Shown here: in pieces, positions 1 through 7,270 of the stretch
Layout: every line of letters begins with the position of its first letter
Numbering within the stretch: the stretch's first letter is position 1
Virus record (IMG/VR): IMGVR_UViG_3300030419_006472
Location: 50,209-114,208 of that record
Reading direction: 5' to 3' (one strand)
Origin: a virus
DNA: 64,000 nucleotides
Notes under the pieces: generated by a model
The model's input: the letters and a program-made list of their open reading frames with translations, nothing else
The model's database searches: none
What the model was told of the DNA's origin: nothing
Position numbers and translations under genes: made by a program

Positions 1-436
1 TAACTTTAAGGTTAGTGTCCCGTAGATCATCTTCTGTTAATTCAACAGGAGCGACCTTTGTTATAGGTGTGAAAAATATAATATCTAAATCACGAAAACT
101 CTCTCTAACGAGAGGAATACATTCCTGTACAAAATCATCATCTATATCTAACTCGGTCTGTTCGGTTGCCCACATGCTATATACAAGATTATCTAATGGA
201 CATCTATCAAAAATTACATTATCAGAGCTACGATATTTCTTTTGCTCTTTAATCATAAAATCTAATATTTTCTTTTGTGTTTTTTTATTAGTTTTTGATG
301 AATGCTCGAGATCATTTTCTTTAATAATGTCTCTATACGTCTTTTTAGGGGTAGTGTAACTCGGCCATTGCTCTAAGAAGTCTTTAATTAAAGTAGTTTT
401 ACCCTGACACGCAGTTCCACTAATTGCAATCCTCAT
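1..436 (-). CDS. P-loop nucleotide/nucleoside kinase-like protein, 3'-truncated by window edge
   Basis: Reading leftwards from an ATG at 436, the frame stays open for 145 codons to the window edge. The N-terminus has a Walker A loop (GTACQGKTT, about residues 7-15), and a downstream FDRCPLDN motif resembles the DR-x-x-D segment of deoxynucleoside kinase, NadR or AAA_28-type P-loop kinases. The substrate cannot be told from the fragment; dNMP, nucleoside or nicotinamide riboside are all possible. A T4-late-type TATAAATA lies 9 nt upstream of the ATG. It follows queE on the same strand with a 20-nt gap. The P-loop kinase call is solid, the specificity is open, and the C-terminus is missing. Confidence 0.7.
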   Translation of the reverse strand, partial: MRIAISGTACQGKTTLIKDFLEQWPSYTTPKKTYRDIIKENDLEHSSKTNKKTQKKILDFMIKEQKKYRSSDNVIFDRCPLDNLVYSMWATEQTELDIDDDFVQECIPLVRESFRDLDIIFFTPITKVAPVELTEDDLRDTNLKV

Positions 437-445
437 ATTAATTAA

Positions 446-453
446 TATTTATA
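446..453 (-). promoter_or_regulatory. T4-type late promoter octamer TATAAATA
   Basis: On the minus strand this is an exact TATAAATA, with 9 nt between it and the ATG at 436. It matches the octamer read by gp55-type late sigma factors, and a gp55 homologue is encoded at 12546. Confidence 0.55.
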
Positions 454-456
454 TAG

Positions 457-1218
457 TTACACTTTTAAGGCCATATCCCATACTAGTAAATGTAGCCTAG
501 GGCTAAAATTAAAGTGATGCTTTTTAGCTAATTCTGCAACCATAGGAGCAACTTCAATATGCTCTTTTCTACTACCAGCGCAAGGCATTAACCAAACACG
601 ACCTGTAGGTATATCAAATTTATCAACATACTTTTTCATCACTTCATCTAAATCTGATTCTTTACTTATGACGAATTTAAAACCAGATCCTTGATTTGCA
701 TGCCATTCTAGTACATTAGGTTTATATCTCCTATTTTCTGGGTCACCATTATTACTAAGCTTAGGAGAAGTAGTAAATGTAGCACCAATTCTAACCCATT
801 CTTTATCTGGCATAATTGTAGCGTTGGTTTCAAAATCAATTCTAGGTACCCAACCCCATTCTACCTCCATATATGCTAAAAACCTAAGCAACGCAGGCTG
901 CTGTACTAAGGGCTCACCACCTGTAATCTTCCATATAGCTCCGTTATATAAATGCTTTTCAAAACCTTCCTGTTCTAAGTGTTGTAATAAATCAGCATTT
1001 GTAATTCTATTCTTAACGCTCCAAGATATATAACTATCACAACCATTGGGAGAATCTTCTGAAGCGAAACCTTGACATGTAAGGTTACACATAGATAATC
1101 GCATAAATACCGAAGGGTATCCTACAAACTCTCCTTCTCCTTCCACAGTATAAAATACTTTATCGTCAGATAATAGTATTGTCTTATCACTAAGATCGTC
1201 TTTATAAAGATTTGTCAT
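457..1218 (-). CDS. queE: 7-carboxy-7-deazaguanine synthase QueE (radical SAM)
   Basis: QueE converts 6-carboxy-tetrahydropterin to 7-carboxy-7-deazaguanine, the third step of preQ0 synthesis. The 253-aa protein has the family N-terminus (TVEGEGEFVGYP, then F-x-R-L) and the GGEPL motif of radical SAM enzymes. The cluster cysteines are spaced C-x3-C-x11-C (C44, C48, C60) rather than the canonical CxxxCxxC, which fits the atypical cluster loops known in some QueE proteins. Its start overlaps the end of the 49-aa gene upstream by 17 nt, and it appears to be the last gene of a queD - small gene - queE operon. Confidence in family is high; activity of the altered cluster loop is inferred. Confidence 0.9.
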   Translation of the reverse strand: MTNLYKDDLSDKTILLSDDKVFYTVEGEGEFVGYPSVFMRLSMCNLTCQGFASEDSPNGCDSYISWSVKNRITNADLLQHLEQEGFEKHLYNGAIWKITGGEPLVQQPALLRFLAYMEVEWGWVPRIDFETNATIMPDKEWVRIGATFTTSPKLSNNGDPENRRYKPNVLEWHANQGSGFKFVISKESDLDEVMKKYVDKFDIPTGRVWLMPCAGSRKEHIEVAPMVAELAKKHHFNFSPRLHLLVWDMALKV

Positions 1219-1351
1219 TTAAATATAAGTCTTTTATGTCACGGGACTTCGGTTCTACTTCCTTCTTCTTAGGCTTGTCCCATTTTATATCGTCCCAGTT
1301 ATCATTGACTTTACTGGTATCCTCTTTTCGGCGCTTACTACCTTTACTCAT
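1202..1351 (-). CDS. small basic/charged protein (49 aa)
   Basis: The frame could start further upstream inside queD, but the ATG at 1351, three bases after the queD stop, gives a sensible 49-aa protein beginning MSKGSKRRKED. It is rich in Lys, Asp and Trp and has no recognisable domain. It lies between queD and queE in one operon and overlaps queE by 17 nt. Small proteins with a similar SKGSKRR start occur in marine T4-like phages to my recollection, without known function. Confidence 0.6.
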   Translation of the reverse strand: MSKGSKRRKEDTSKVNDNWDDIKWDKPKKKEVEPKSRDIKDLYLNDKSL

Positions 1352-1353
1352 TA

Positions 1354-1833
1354 TTAATCTACTGTAGCTGAAAGTGCAGACCATACTGCAGTTGTATCTT
1401 CTACTTCATAAATAGCAGAATTATTTTCATGTTCGAAAACTTCTACTCTTTTACACCAACATCTATCATCAGTTAGTTCTTTTACATACTCATCAGCAGT
1501 TCGCCAGCAATATTCAGCAAACTTTTCAATACCAACACCATCCATAATTCTTAAATCTACAATATCATCGTCGTTTAACATCTTAAAGGCTCTTATTGCA
1601 GGGTCGTCGGCGGCAATTACAGTGGTGTGATCGAATTGATGTTGGAGTTTCTTTTTAAGATCTTTTAATCCACCGAAGTCAACAACCCAATTATTCTCAT
1701 CTAACTCTTTAGCTCCAAACCAAAATTTACCAACCAACCGATAACCGTGTACAAACCGGCAATGCGATGTAGCTTTAGGCTGTCTGAACGCACAACTACC
1801 TAATTCAATAATTTTAGTACTAGAAAAACTCAT
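1354..1833 (-). CDS. queD: 6-carboxy-5,6,7,8-tetrahydropterin synthase QueD
   Basis: QueD turns 7,8-dihydroneopterin triphosphate (from FolE) into 6-carboxy-tetrahydropterin. The 159-aa protein has the PTPS-fold landmarks: His24/Cys25 (SHC), H29-G-Y31 in place of the usual HGH, DFGGLK near residue 52, D68-H69 (FDHT), and a C-terminal VEVFEHENN segment with the substrate-binding Glu. The HGY variant with WVVDFGGLK is typical of a QueD subfamily seen in alphaproteobacteria and marine phages. The start is fixed by a near-consensus promoter ending 6 nt upstream. It is the first gene of the queD - 49 aa - queE operon. Confidence 0.9.
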   Translation of the reverse strand: MSFSSTKIIELGSCAFRQPKATSHCRFVHGYRLVGKFWFGAKELDENNWVVDFGGLKDLKKKLQHQFDHTTVIAADDPAIRAFKMLNDDDIVDLRIMDGVGIEKFAEYCWRTADEYVKELTDDRCWCKRVEVFEHENNSAIYEVEDTTAVWSALSATVD

Positions 1834-1839
1834 AAAATA

Positions 1840-1867
1840 ATTATATATTATTCTTCTTTTTTGTCAA
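1840..1867 (-). promoter_or_regulatory. sigma70-like early promoter of queD operon
   Basis: On the minus strand a perfect -35 TTGACA (1862-1867), a 16-nt spacer and a perfect -10 TATAAT (1840-1845) are followed by 6 nt and the queD ATG. Transcription should start at or next to the start codon, giving a leaderless mRNA. The -35 box lies inside the 3' end of the membrane-protein gene upstream. Confidence 0.85.
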
Positions 1868-2096
1868 GTTTTAATTCTATGGATTGTAAGACGTTATTAA
1901 AATTATCAACTACCCAACACACACCAGCACTGACAAACGGAAACAATATATAATCGTTTTTACTTACGAAATATACAATAACACCTGACCAGAAACCTAA
2001 ACATAAGCTACATTTAAATAACTCTCGTAAAAACGGTATTTTAGTAAGAATTTTTCTAGGAAAATTAAGTATTGTACCGTATTTGAGAATGAACAT
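1848..2096 (-). CDS. small inner-membrane protein, DUF1360-like
   Basis: This 82-aa protein has two hydrophobic segments (about residues 33-45 and 48-64) and a C-S-L-C-L-G-F-W-S-G motif near residue 29. That motif resembles the CxxCxGFWxG signature of DUF1360-type small membrane proteins found in phages and bacteria. Their function is unknown. The C-terminus is charged (KLDKKEE). The queD promoter overlaps its last codons. No clear promoter of its own was found. Confidence 0.6.
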   Translation of the reverse strand: MFILKYGTILNFPRKILTKIPFLRELFKCSLCLGFWSGVIVYFVSKNDYILFPFVSAGVCWVVDNFNNVLQSIELKLDKKEE

Positions 2097-2131
2097 TAAC
2101 CCAATACAGGCTAATATATCAATAATAATTG

Positions 2132-2305
2132 TTATTTATCCTCCTTTAACAGATCCTTTAAAGCTTTAGTAATTAATTTAGCTTGTGAAACGTCCATTTT
2201 TACAGTATTATTATCATCGTCTGTAATATGAACGGTTTTTTTATCTTCTAGCAAAGATAATGTAGGGCAACACGCTTTACCGCCGCACAATAAGATAGAT
2301 TTCAT
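2132..2305 (-). CDS. small protein of unknown function (57 aa)
   Basis: A 57-aa frame starts MKSILLCGGKACC and ends in a lysine-rich helix (KALKDLLKEDK). The CGGKACC segment could bind metal but no family is recognised. A late-type octamer AATAAATA lies exactly 5 nt before its ATG, the same placement as at known late genes, which argues that it is real. Confidence 0.6.
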   Translation of the reverse strand: MKSILLCGGKACCPTLSLLEDKKTVHITDDDNNTVKMDVSQAKLITKALKDLLKEDK

Positions 2306-2310
2306 GTAAC

Positions 2311-2318
2311 TATTTATT
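2311..2318 (-). promoter_or_regulatory. late promoter octamer AATAAATA
   Basis: The minus-strand octamer AATAAATA sits 5 nt before the ATG at 2305, the spacing that places a T4-type late transcription start on the start codon. Confidence 0.5.
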
Positions 2319-2323
2319 TCTAT

Positions 2324-2431
2324 TTACCAGAAAGGATATGTATTATCATCATCATCGTCTTTTTTAAGCTTTTGTAATATCCATTGCTTAATTTGAAGGT
2401 ATCTTAATTTTATCTTATAAAAAACTGTCAT
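2324..2431 (-). CDS. tiny protein with acidic tail (35 aa), coupled to SGNH gene
   Basis: The frame starts MTVFYKIKLRYLQIKQWILQ and continues with a KLKKDDDDDN stretch, 35 aa in all. Its ATG overlaps the TGA of the SGNH-like gene upstream (ATGA), the same coupling used between members of the array, which suggests translation. It has an amphipathic basic/hydrophobic helix and no known domain. Because of its size the call is tentative. Confidence 0.4.
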   Translation of the reverse strand: MTVFYKIKLRYLQIKQWILQKLKKDDDDDNTYPFW

Positions 2432-3204
2432 AAATGTTCCTTTATTTTATCTGCTATTAGCTTGGCCCCAAGTTGGTTTACATGTCGATGATCCTCAGTC
2501 AATGTTGGATTATGGGATTTAAACCAACTGGTGTGAAAATTATTCTCATTAATATAAACAATATTATTTATATCACAATATTCGGATAATGTTTCTTTAT
2601 AAAAATCTTTTGAAAATTCATGAATAAAAGGATGTATAGTTTCTTCGTAACGTAAAAATATTATTTTAATTTCAGGAAATTTATCACGAATAAGGTCAAC
2701 ATTATATTTTACAGCTCTTATCGCTTTTTCATAAAATAAATCACGACGAGACATAATATCATATATGTCTTGCATAGTAATTTTAGATTTTTTAGGCGAT
2801 AGATCGTTTCCAAACTTTAACATAGTCCATAAAAACTCTGATCCATATATGTCAGTCTTTTGGTCATGGCCAATCCGATCTGGGTGACGCAATCTCCCTT
2901 TTTTAATTTTTACATTATATTTTTTAGATAAATATTCTTTTATCTCTATAGGCGCTGAATAAAAATCATCTATTGAATAATTTTTACATAATGGTTGTCT
3001 TGCTGGAGACGGTACTTGCCAGATAAAATGAGTTAGTTTAAGATGGTATTTATTAGTTAAAAACTCTTTAACCCGTGTTACGTCGATGCCAGAACCACGT
3101 TCAGCAATACTGTGTACCTTCCCTGGTAAGTAACGCCAATACGCCTGCATCGCGCCAACCCCAAAGGAAATAGAAAATGAACAACCGTTATTTAAAATAA
3201 TCAT
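2428..3204 (-). CDS. SGNH-hydrolase-like protein, array copy 1
   Basis: This is the most promoter-distal of six tandem paralogues (258 aa). The N-terminal NGCSFS segment matches SGNH block I with the nucleophile Ser. The middle carries a QVPSPARQP block and a KIIFLRYEE strand. Near the C-terminus, EDHRHVN-x4-AKLIADKI matches block V with the catalytic Asp and His. SGNH enzymes are esterases or lipases, often acting on acylated glycans. The substrate is unknown. It overlaps copy 2 by 4 nt and the 35-aa gene downstream by ATGA. The middle third differs from the other copies while both ends are conserved. Confidence 0.65.
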   Translation of the reverse strand: MIILNNGCSFSISFGVGAMQAYWRYLPGKVHSIAERGSGIDVTRVKEFLTNKYHLKLTHFIWQVPSPARQPLCKNYSIDDFYSAPIEIKEYLSKKYNVKIKKGRLRHPDRIGHDQKTDIYGSEFLWTMLKFGNDLSPKKSKITMQDIYDIMSRRDLFYEKAIRAVKYNVDLIRDKFPEIKIIFLRYEETIHPFIHEFSKDFYKETLSEYCDINNIVYINENNFHTSWFKSHNPTLTEDHRHVNQLGAKLIADKIKEHL

Positions 3205-4133
3205 AAATACTCTTTTATTTTATTTGCTATTAGTTCTGCACCGGCGCGATTAGGGTGTCTTTTATCATCACATAATTTTTTATCTTTAAACCATTTTGTA
3301 TTAAAATTTTCTTCATAGATATATGTAACATTATTGTCTTTACAATACTCAGATAAAGTATTTTTAAACCAATCCTTTGCGTATTCATGAACTAAGGGTA
3401 TTTTAGTTTCTTCATACCGTAAAAATATAATTTTTACATCTGGCCATTTATCGCGAAGTATATTAACATTTTCATTTACACCGTTAAGTGCCTTTTTTAA
3501 ATATCTTTCACGGGTCTCGAGCCCGAAAATTTTATGTTCATGTCGTAGTTGATGCCATAAAAAATTATCTTGTAAGTATTTTGTCTTCTGAACTTCTTCC
3601 CACGAACCCTCCATATATTTTTCCCCACACCCAAACCTCTTAAACCGACGACCTAGGAGCCTAAGGACGTCTGTTAAGCGTTCGCTGTAACCTGTTGAGT
3701 GGTTAAGAGCTCGTTCTGTGTACTTAGGAGCATTCTCCGAAATTTCCCAAAGCTCATCTATTTGTAAGGTAGCTTTATAAAACTCTTCATCATCTTTTAA
3801 TTCTTCAAATATCGGCTGTCTAGTAGGATGAGGGATTTGATAAATATAATGAGTTAATTGTTTGTTTTTTTTACGCCAACGAGCATCTACCTCATCTAAA
3901 AACCTCTTAGTCCGTGTTACGTCAATACCGGATCCGTGTTTGGCAATATTGTGTATTTCTCCTGGTAAATAATCACAATATGATGTTATGTACCAATCAG
4001 TGTTGCGCCGGACTTTCGGTTTTTTAGGTGAAGAATGTTTATCTTTCCGTAGCAATTGTTGTCCTTTACCGTTTTTAGCATATTTAATTTTGCTTTTAGC
4101 CGAAAATGAACAACCGTTATTAAGAATAACCAT
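3201..4133 (-). CDS. SGNH-hydrolase-like protein, array copy 2 (longest)
   Basis: At 310 aa this copy has a lysine-rich insertion after NGCSFS (about residues 12-45) and an extended variable middle. The shared blocks are present: HNIAKHGSGIDVTR, YQIPHPTRQP, KIIFLRYEE and DKRHPN with a candidate Asp-His pair, then LIANKIKEYL. Of all copies it is closest to copy 1 (NNGCSFS, GSGIDVTR). A late-type AATAAATA lies 5 nt before its ATG, so copies 2 and 1 may form their own late transcript. Catalytic residues look intact; the substrate is unknown. Confidence 0.65.
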   Translation of the reverse strand: MVILNNGCSFSAKSKIKYAKNGKGQQLLRKDKHSSPKKPKVRRNTDWYITSYCDYLPGEIHNIAKHGSGIDVTRTKRFLDEVDARWRKKNKQLTHYIYQIPHPTRQPIFEELKDDEEFYKATLQIDELWEISENAPKYTERALNHSTGYSERLTDVLRLLGRRFKRFGCGEKYMEGSWEEVQKTKYLQDNFLWHQLRHEHKIFGLETRERYLKKALNGVNENVNILRDKWPDVKIIFLRYEETKIPLVHEYAKDWFKNTLSEYCKDNNVTYIYEENFNTKWFKDKKLCDDKRHPNRAGAELIANKIKEYL

Positions 4134-4138
4134 AGAAA

Positions 4139-4146
4139 TATTTATT
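4139..4146 (-). promoter_or_regulatory. late promoter octamer AATAAATA
   Basis: The minus-strand AATAAATA lies 5 nt before the ATG of SGNH copy 2 (4133) and overlaps the stop codon of copy 3. Confidence 0.55.
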
Positions 4147-4939
4147 ATAAGTTTTTCTTTATTCTATTTGCGATTAATTTCGAACCTTCAATATTAGGGT
4201 GTACTTTGTCAATGGTTAAATTATGACGGTAAAACCATAAAGTGTTAAATTGTTTTTCATATATATACGTTATATCGTTATCCTCGCAATAATTTGGTAG
4301 TAATTGTTTATAAAAATCTTTACAAAATTCAGCAATTAAAGGATTTCGACCTTCCTCATAACGTAAAAATATAATTTTTACATCAGGATGTTCTCGTCTG
4401 ACGATATTAACATTATTATTAACTTTACTTAAAGCTTTATTTAAAAATAAATGCCTATTATTGAATTCTTCTACATTGCCTCCCTTAAGTAACCGCCATA
4501 ATGTTCTATTTTTTTTACCTACAGACCATAGATTATCCTTGTGCTTTCCACAAAAGGGCCACGCATAAGGATCGTTTAATTGTTTTGGTTGTCTGGCGGG
4601 GCTCGGTACTTGATAGATAAAATGTGTTAAACGGATATTTTTATTTCGTGTAATAAACTTCGATATATCTTGACTTTGAATACCGCTAGCTGGTCTTCCT
4701 ATATTATATGTTGTCTCAGGGAGGTAATTAGTATAAGAGACATACGGGTTCAGTATAAACTCATTTAATTTAATAGTAATTTCATCTGCAAGCGCAGACG
4801 CTGGATGACCATTAGCATAATCTGCAGGTATAAAACTAGGACCTGGTACGGTACTATCATCTATTCCGTCAACAGTGATATCGCTAGTATGATTCCAACC
4901 AGCTGTAAACGAACAACCTGCACATAATATATTATACAC
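4145..4939 (-). CDS. SGNH-hydrolase-like protein, array copy 3
   Basis: A 264-aa member starting MYNILCAGCSFTAG (block I). It carries YNIGRPASGI, YQVPSPARQP, KIIFLRYEE and DKVHPNIEGSKLIANRI, so the Ser and the Asp-His pair are in place. It has a private segment after block I (about residues 15-65) ahead of the YLPE motif. It touches copy 4 by one base (stop and start share a nucleotide). It is a cytoplasmic protein by sequence, with no signal peptide. Confidence 0.65.
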   Translation of the reverse strand: MYNILCAGCSFTAGWNHTSDITVDGIDDSTVPGPSFIPADYANGHPASALADEITIKLNEFILNPYVSYTNYLPETTYNIGRPASGIQSQDISKFITRNKNIRLTHFIYQVPSPARQPKQLNDPYAWPFCGKHKDNLWSVGKKNRTLWRLLKGGNVEEFNNRHLFLNKALSKVNNNVNIVRREHPDVKIIFLRYEEGRNPLIAEFCKDFYKQLLPNYCEDNDITYIYEKQFNTLWFYRHNLTIDKVHPNIEGSKLIANRIKKNL

Positions 4940-5736
4940 TATAAATACTCTTTTATTTTATCTGCTATCAGCTTGGCTCCTGCTTTATTGGGATGGATTC
5001 CAAGTTTGTGTTTTTTAAACCATCTTGTATTAAAATTCTCTTCATAGATATATGAAAAATTATTTTTTTCACAATAGTTAGCTAGTGTGTTTTTATAAAA
5101 ATTTTTAGTAAATTCATATTGTAAGGGCTTTCTCGTATCCTCGTACCGTAAAAATATTATTTTAGCATTAGGGTGATTTTCTCGAATTAAATTAACATTA
5201 ATGTTAACTACATCTATAGCTTTTTTATGATATTCCTCTATTTTATCAAAAACCTGTAAATTAGGTTTTCTTAATTCATTATATATTGTTTTTTCAAAAT
5301 CATTATCAGGTGTACGCCGCGTTCCCTCATTAATACTTACTTCTTCCAATTTACCATCATAATGTACGTAAGTATGACCGTTTATAAATGCGTATTTATC
5401 ACGACCTCCAATTCTAAGTCTAAAATGATCTTCATTGTAATTATTCAAATCTACGGGTTGGCGAGTAGGACTAGGTACTTGATAAATAACGTGTGTCAAT
5501 TTTACGTCTCTATTTTGATCAAAAAACAGTCTAAAATATCTGGGAGAAATTCCAAGTCCCCATTTACCAATATTATATGTTTTACCAGGTAAATAATTGG
5601 CATATGGATACCAGCGAGGATTTAATGGGTCATCGTCCACCAGCTCAACGGAAGTCTTACGATCAACGTATGTTACTTCGCGTTTATAATTACCGTGAGT
5701 AAAAGAACAGCCAGCACATAATATATTATACATCAT
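4939..5736 (-). CDS. SGNH-hydrolase-like protein, array copy 4 (catalytic Asp missing)
   Basis: This 265-aa copy keeps CAGCSFTHG, YLPGKTYNIG, YQVPSPTRQP and KIIFLRYED. In block V the Asp of the D-x-x-H pair is replaced: the segment reads KLGIHPNKAG, so His remains but Asp is gone. It groups with copy 6, which has the same loss and shares a KIEEYHKKA segment. It may be catalytically weakened or repurposed for binding. It overlaps copy 5 by 4 nt. Confidence 0.6.
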   Translation of the reverse strand: MMYNILCAGCSFTHGNYKREVTYVDRKTSVELVDDDPLNPRWYPYANYLPGKTYNIGKWGLGISPRYFRLFFDQNRDVKLTHVIYQVPSPTRQPVDLNNYNEDHFRLRIGGRDKYAFINGHTYVHYDGKLEEVSINEGTRRTPDNDFEKTIYNELRKPNLQVFDKIEEYHKKAIDVVNINVNLIRENHPNAKIIFLRYEDTRKPLQYEFTKNFYKNTLANYCEKNNFSYIYEENFNTRWFKKHKLGIHPNKAGAKLIADKIKEYL

Positions 5737-6452
5737 ATATATATTTTTATTTTATCTGCAATTATCTTAACTCCCTCACCGTCAGGATGTGTTTGGTCAG
5801 TCGTCATTCCATTTTTGTTAAACCATTTTGAATTAAAATCTTCTTCATATATATACGTAATATCGTTTTTCATGCAATATTCACTTAAATTATTTTTATA
5901 CCAATCTTTACAAAATGCACTGAGTAATGGAATAGTAGTTATTTCATAACGGAGAAATATAATTTTAATCCCTGGGTAGTTTTCACGTATAAACTTAACG
6001 TTAATATCTACGTTGTTCATAGCTTTATCTAAATATTTTTCATGATTAGTAAAAATCTCCGTAATATGTTTGCTTCTTAAAATTTTATTTTCTATTAATA
6101 AATTCCATATATTTTTTTTATTTAAAATTGAATTTTTATAACCGTGGATTATTTTTCTTTCGTCCTCTACAGCTTCTCTAATATGAAAACACTCCGGAGC
6201 GTTTTCGTTTATGTCTAAAGGCTGACGCGCAGGAGATGGTACTTGATAAATAAAATGTGTTAAATCTATATCTTTATTTTCTTGAACGAATTTCTCAATT
6301 AAATGCTTTGTAATACCTGCGCCAGCTTCTCCGATGTTATATACAAACTCCGGTAAATGATTAGCATATGAATAACCTCCGAAAGTATTACCTGTAGGGA
6401 GCCTTTCGCATTTTGTAAACGAACAACCGGCGCATAATATATTATACATCAT
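5733..6452 (-). CDS. SGNH-hydrolase-like protein, array copy 5
   Basis: The shortest member, 239 aa, starts MMYNILCAGCSFTKC like copy 4 and keeps YNIGEAGAGI, YQVPSPARQP, KIIFLRYE and DQTHPDGEG with an intact Asp-His pair. The variable middle differs from its neighbours. It overlaps copies 4 and 6 by 4 nt each, which indicates one polycistronic unit. Function is inferred only from the SGNH blocks. Confidence 0.65.
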   Translation of the reverse strand: MMYNILCAGCSFTKCERLPTGNTFGGYSYANHLPEFVYNIGEAGAGITKHLIEKFVQENKDIDLTHFIYQVPSPARQPLDINENAPECFHIREAVEDERKIIHGYKNSILNKKNIWNLLIENKILRSKHITEIFTNHEKYLDKAMNNVDINVKFIRENYPGIKIIFLRYEITTIPLLSAFCKDWYKNNLSEYCMKNDITYIYEEDFNSKWFNKNGMTTDQTHPDGEGVKIIADKIKIYI

Positions 6453-7219
6453 AAATTTTCCTCTATCTTATCTGCTATTAGCCTAGCTCCTGCTCTATTA
6501 GGGTGTGAGCCATAGTTATTTCGCTTAAACCACTTTGTACCGAAATTTTTTTCATTAATATACGGTATATCGTTTTTCTCACAATAATTAGTTAGTACTT
6601 TTTTATAAAAATTCCTGCTAAATTCATATATTAACGGTTTTATTGTATGTTCAAATTTTAAAAATATTATCTTAGCATTAGGATAAGTTTCTCGAATTAA
6701 ATCAACACTTTTGTTAACCATGTATAAGGCTTTTTTATGATATTCCTCTATTTTATCAAAACCTTGCAAACTCGAGTTAAAATGATTTTTAGAAACCGCT
6801 AACTGCATCCATAATGATTTTATTCCAAAGCTTGCACCTAAGGCTCTAAAATGATTTTCATTATAATCACTTAAATCTACGGGTTGACGAGTCGGACAAG
6901 GTACTTGATAAATAAAATGTGTTAAATTTATATCTGGTTTTACTTTTATAAACTTTTTGAGATACTTAGGAGAAATACCAAAACCACGTTTTCCAATGTT
7001 AAATACATGACCTGGTAAATAACTTGCATACGGAAATTCTTCTGTACCTTTATGACAGTGTGTAAACGAGCAACCACTACATAATATGCAATAATTTTTA
7101 TCAGAAGGATTTATGGTCTCTAAACACAATGGAGATTTTTCGCAAAATGTTGTATGTCCTATATATTCGTGATTTCTATATATTTTCTTTGTGCTCAGAT
7201 CCGATCTCTCAACAACCAT
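6449..7219 (-). CDS. SGNH-hydrolase-like protein, array copy 6 (promoter-proximal)
   Basis: The first gene of the array is 256 aa and has about 40 extra N-terminal residues before CSGCSFTHC. It keeps YLPGHVFNIGKRGFGI, YQVPCPTRQP and KIIFLKFEH. Its block V reads NNYGSHPNRAG, so the catalytic Asp is missing as in copy 4. It is transcribed from a late-type octamer 5 nt upstream, back to back with the early folE promoter. Confidence 0.6.
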   Translation of the reverse strand: MVVERSDLSTKKIYRNHEYIGHTTFCEKSPLCLETINPSDKNYCILCSGCSFTHCHKGTEEFPYASYLPGHVFNIGKRGFGISPKYLKKFIKVKPDINLTHFIYQVPCPTRQPVDLSDYNENHFRALGASFGIKSLWMQLAVSKNHFNSSLQGFDKIEEYHKKALYMVNKSVDLIRETYPNAKIIFLKFEHTIKPLIYEFSRNFYKKVLTNYCEKNDIPYINEKNFGTKWFKRNNYGSHPNRAGARLIADKIEENL

Positions 7220-7224
7220 AGAAG

Positions 7225-7232
7225 TATTTAAT
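7225..7232 (-). promoter_or_regulatory. late promoter octamer ATTAAATA for SGNH array
   Basis: The minus-strand ATTAAATA lies 5 nt before the ATG at 7219, next to the divergent early folE promoter. Confidence 0.5.
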
Positions 7233-7235
7233 GAG

Positions 7236-7263
7236 TTGATTTATAATTCAAATATGTTATAAT
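7236..7263 (+). promoter_or_regulatory. sigma70-like early promoter of folE
   Basis: TTGATT (7236-7241), a 16-nt spacer and a perfect TATAAT (7258-7263) precede the ATG at 7271 by 7 nt. The upstream in-frame ATG at 7262 overlaps the -10 box and so cannot be the start; the mRNA is probably leaderless. Confidence 0.8.
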
Positions 7264-7270
7264 GATTCAT

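Noticed and set aside
15-359. Plus-strand frame at the left edge
   Set aside because: It is antisense to the P-loop kinase frame on the minus strand, which has a Walker A motif and a late promoter.
3203-4970. Repeated AT-rich stretches as attachment sites or origin iterons
   Set aside because: They are the shared C-terminal codons and junctions of the SGNH paralogues, and no integrase is present.
7262-7264. Upstream ATG as folE start
   Set aside because: It overlaps the TATAAT -10 box, so it would not be in the mRNA.
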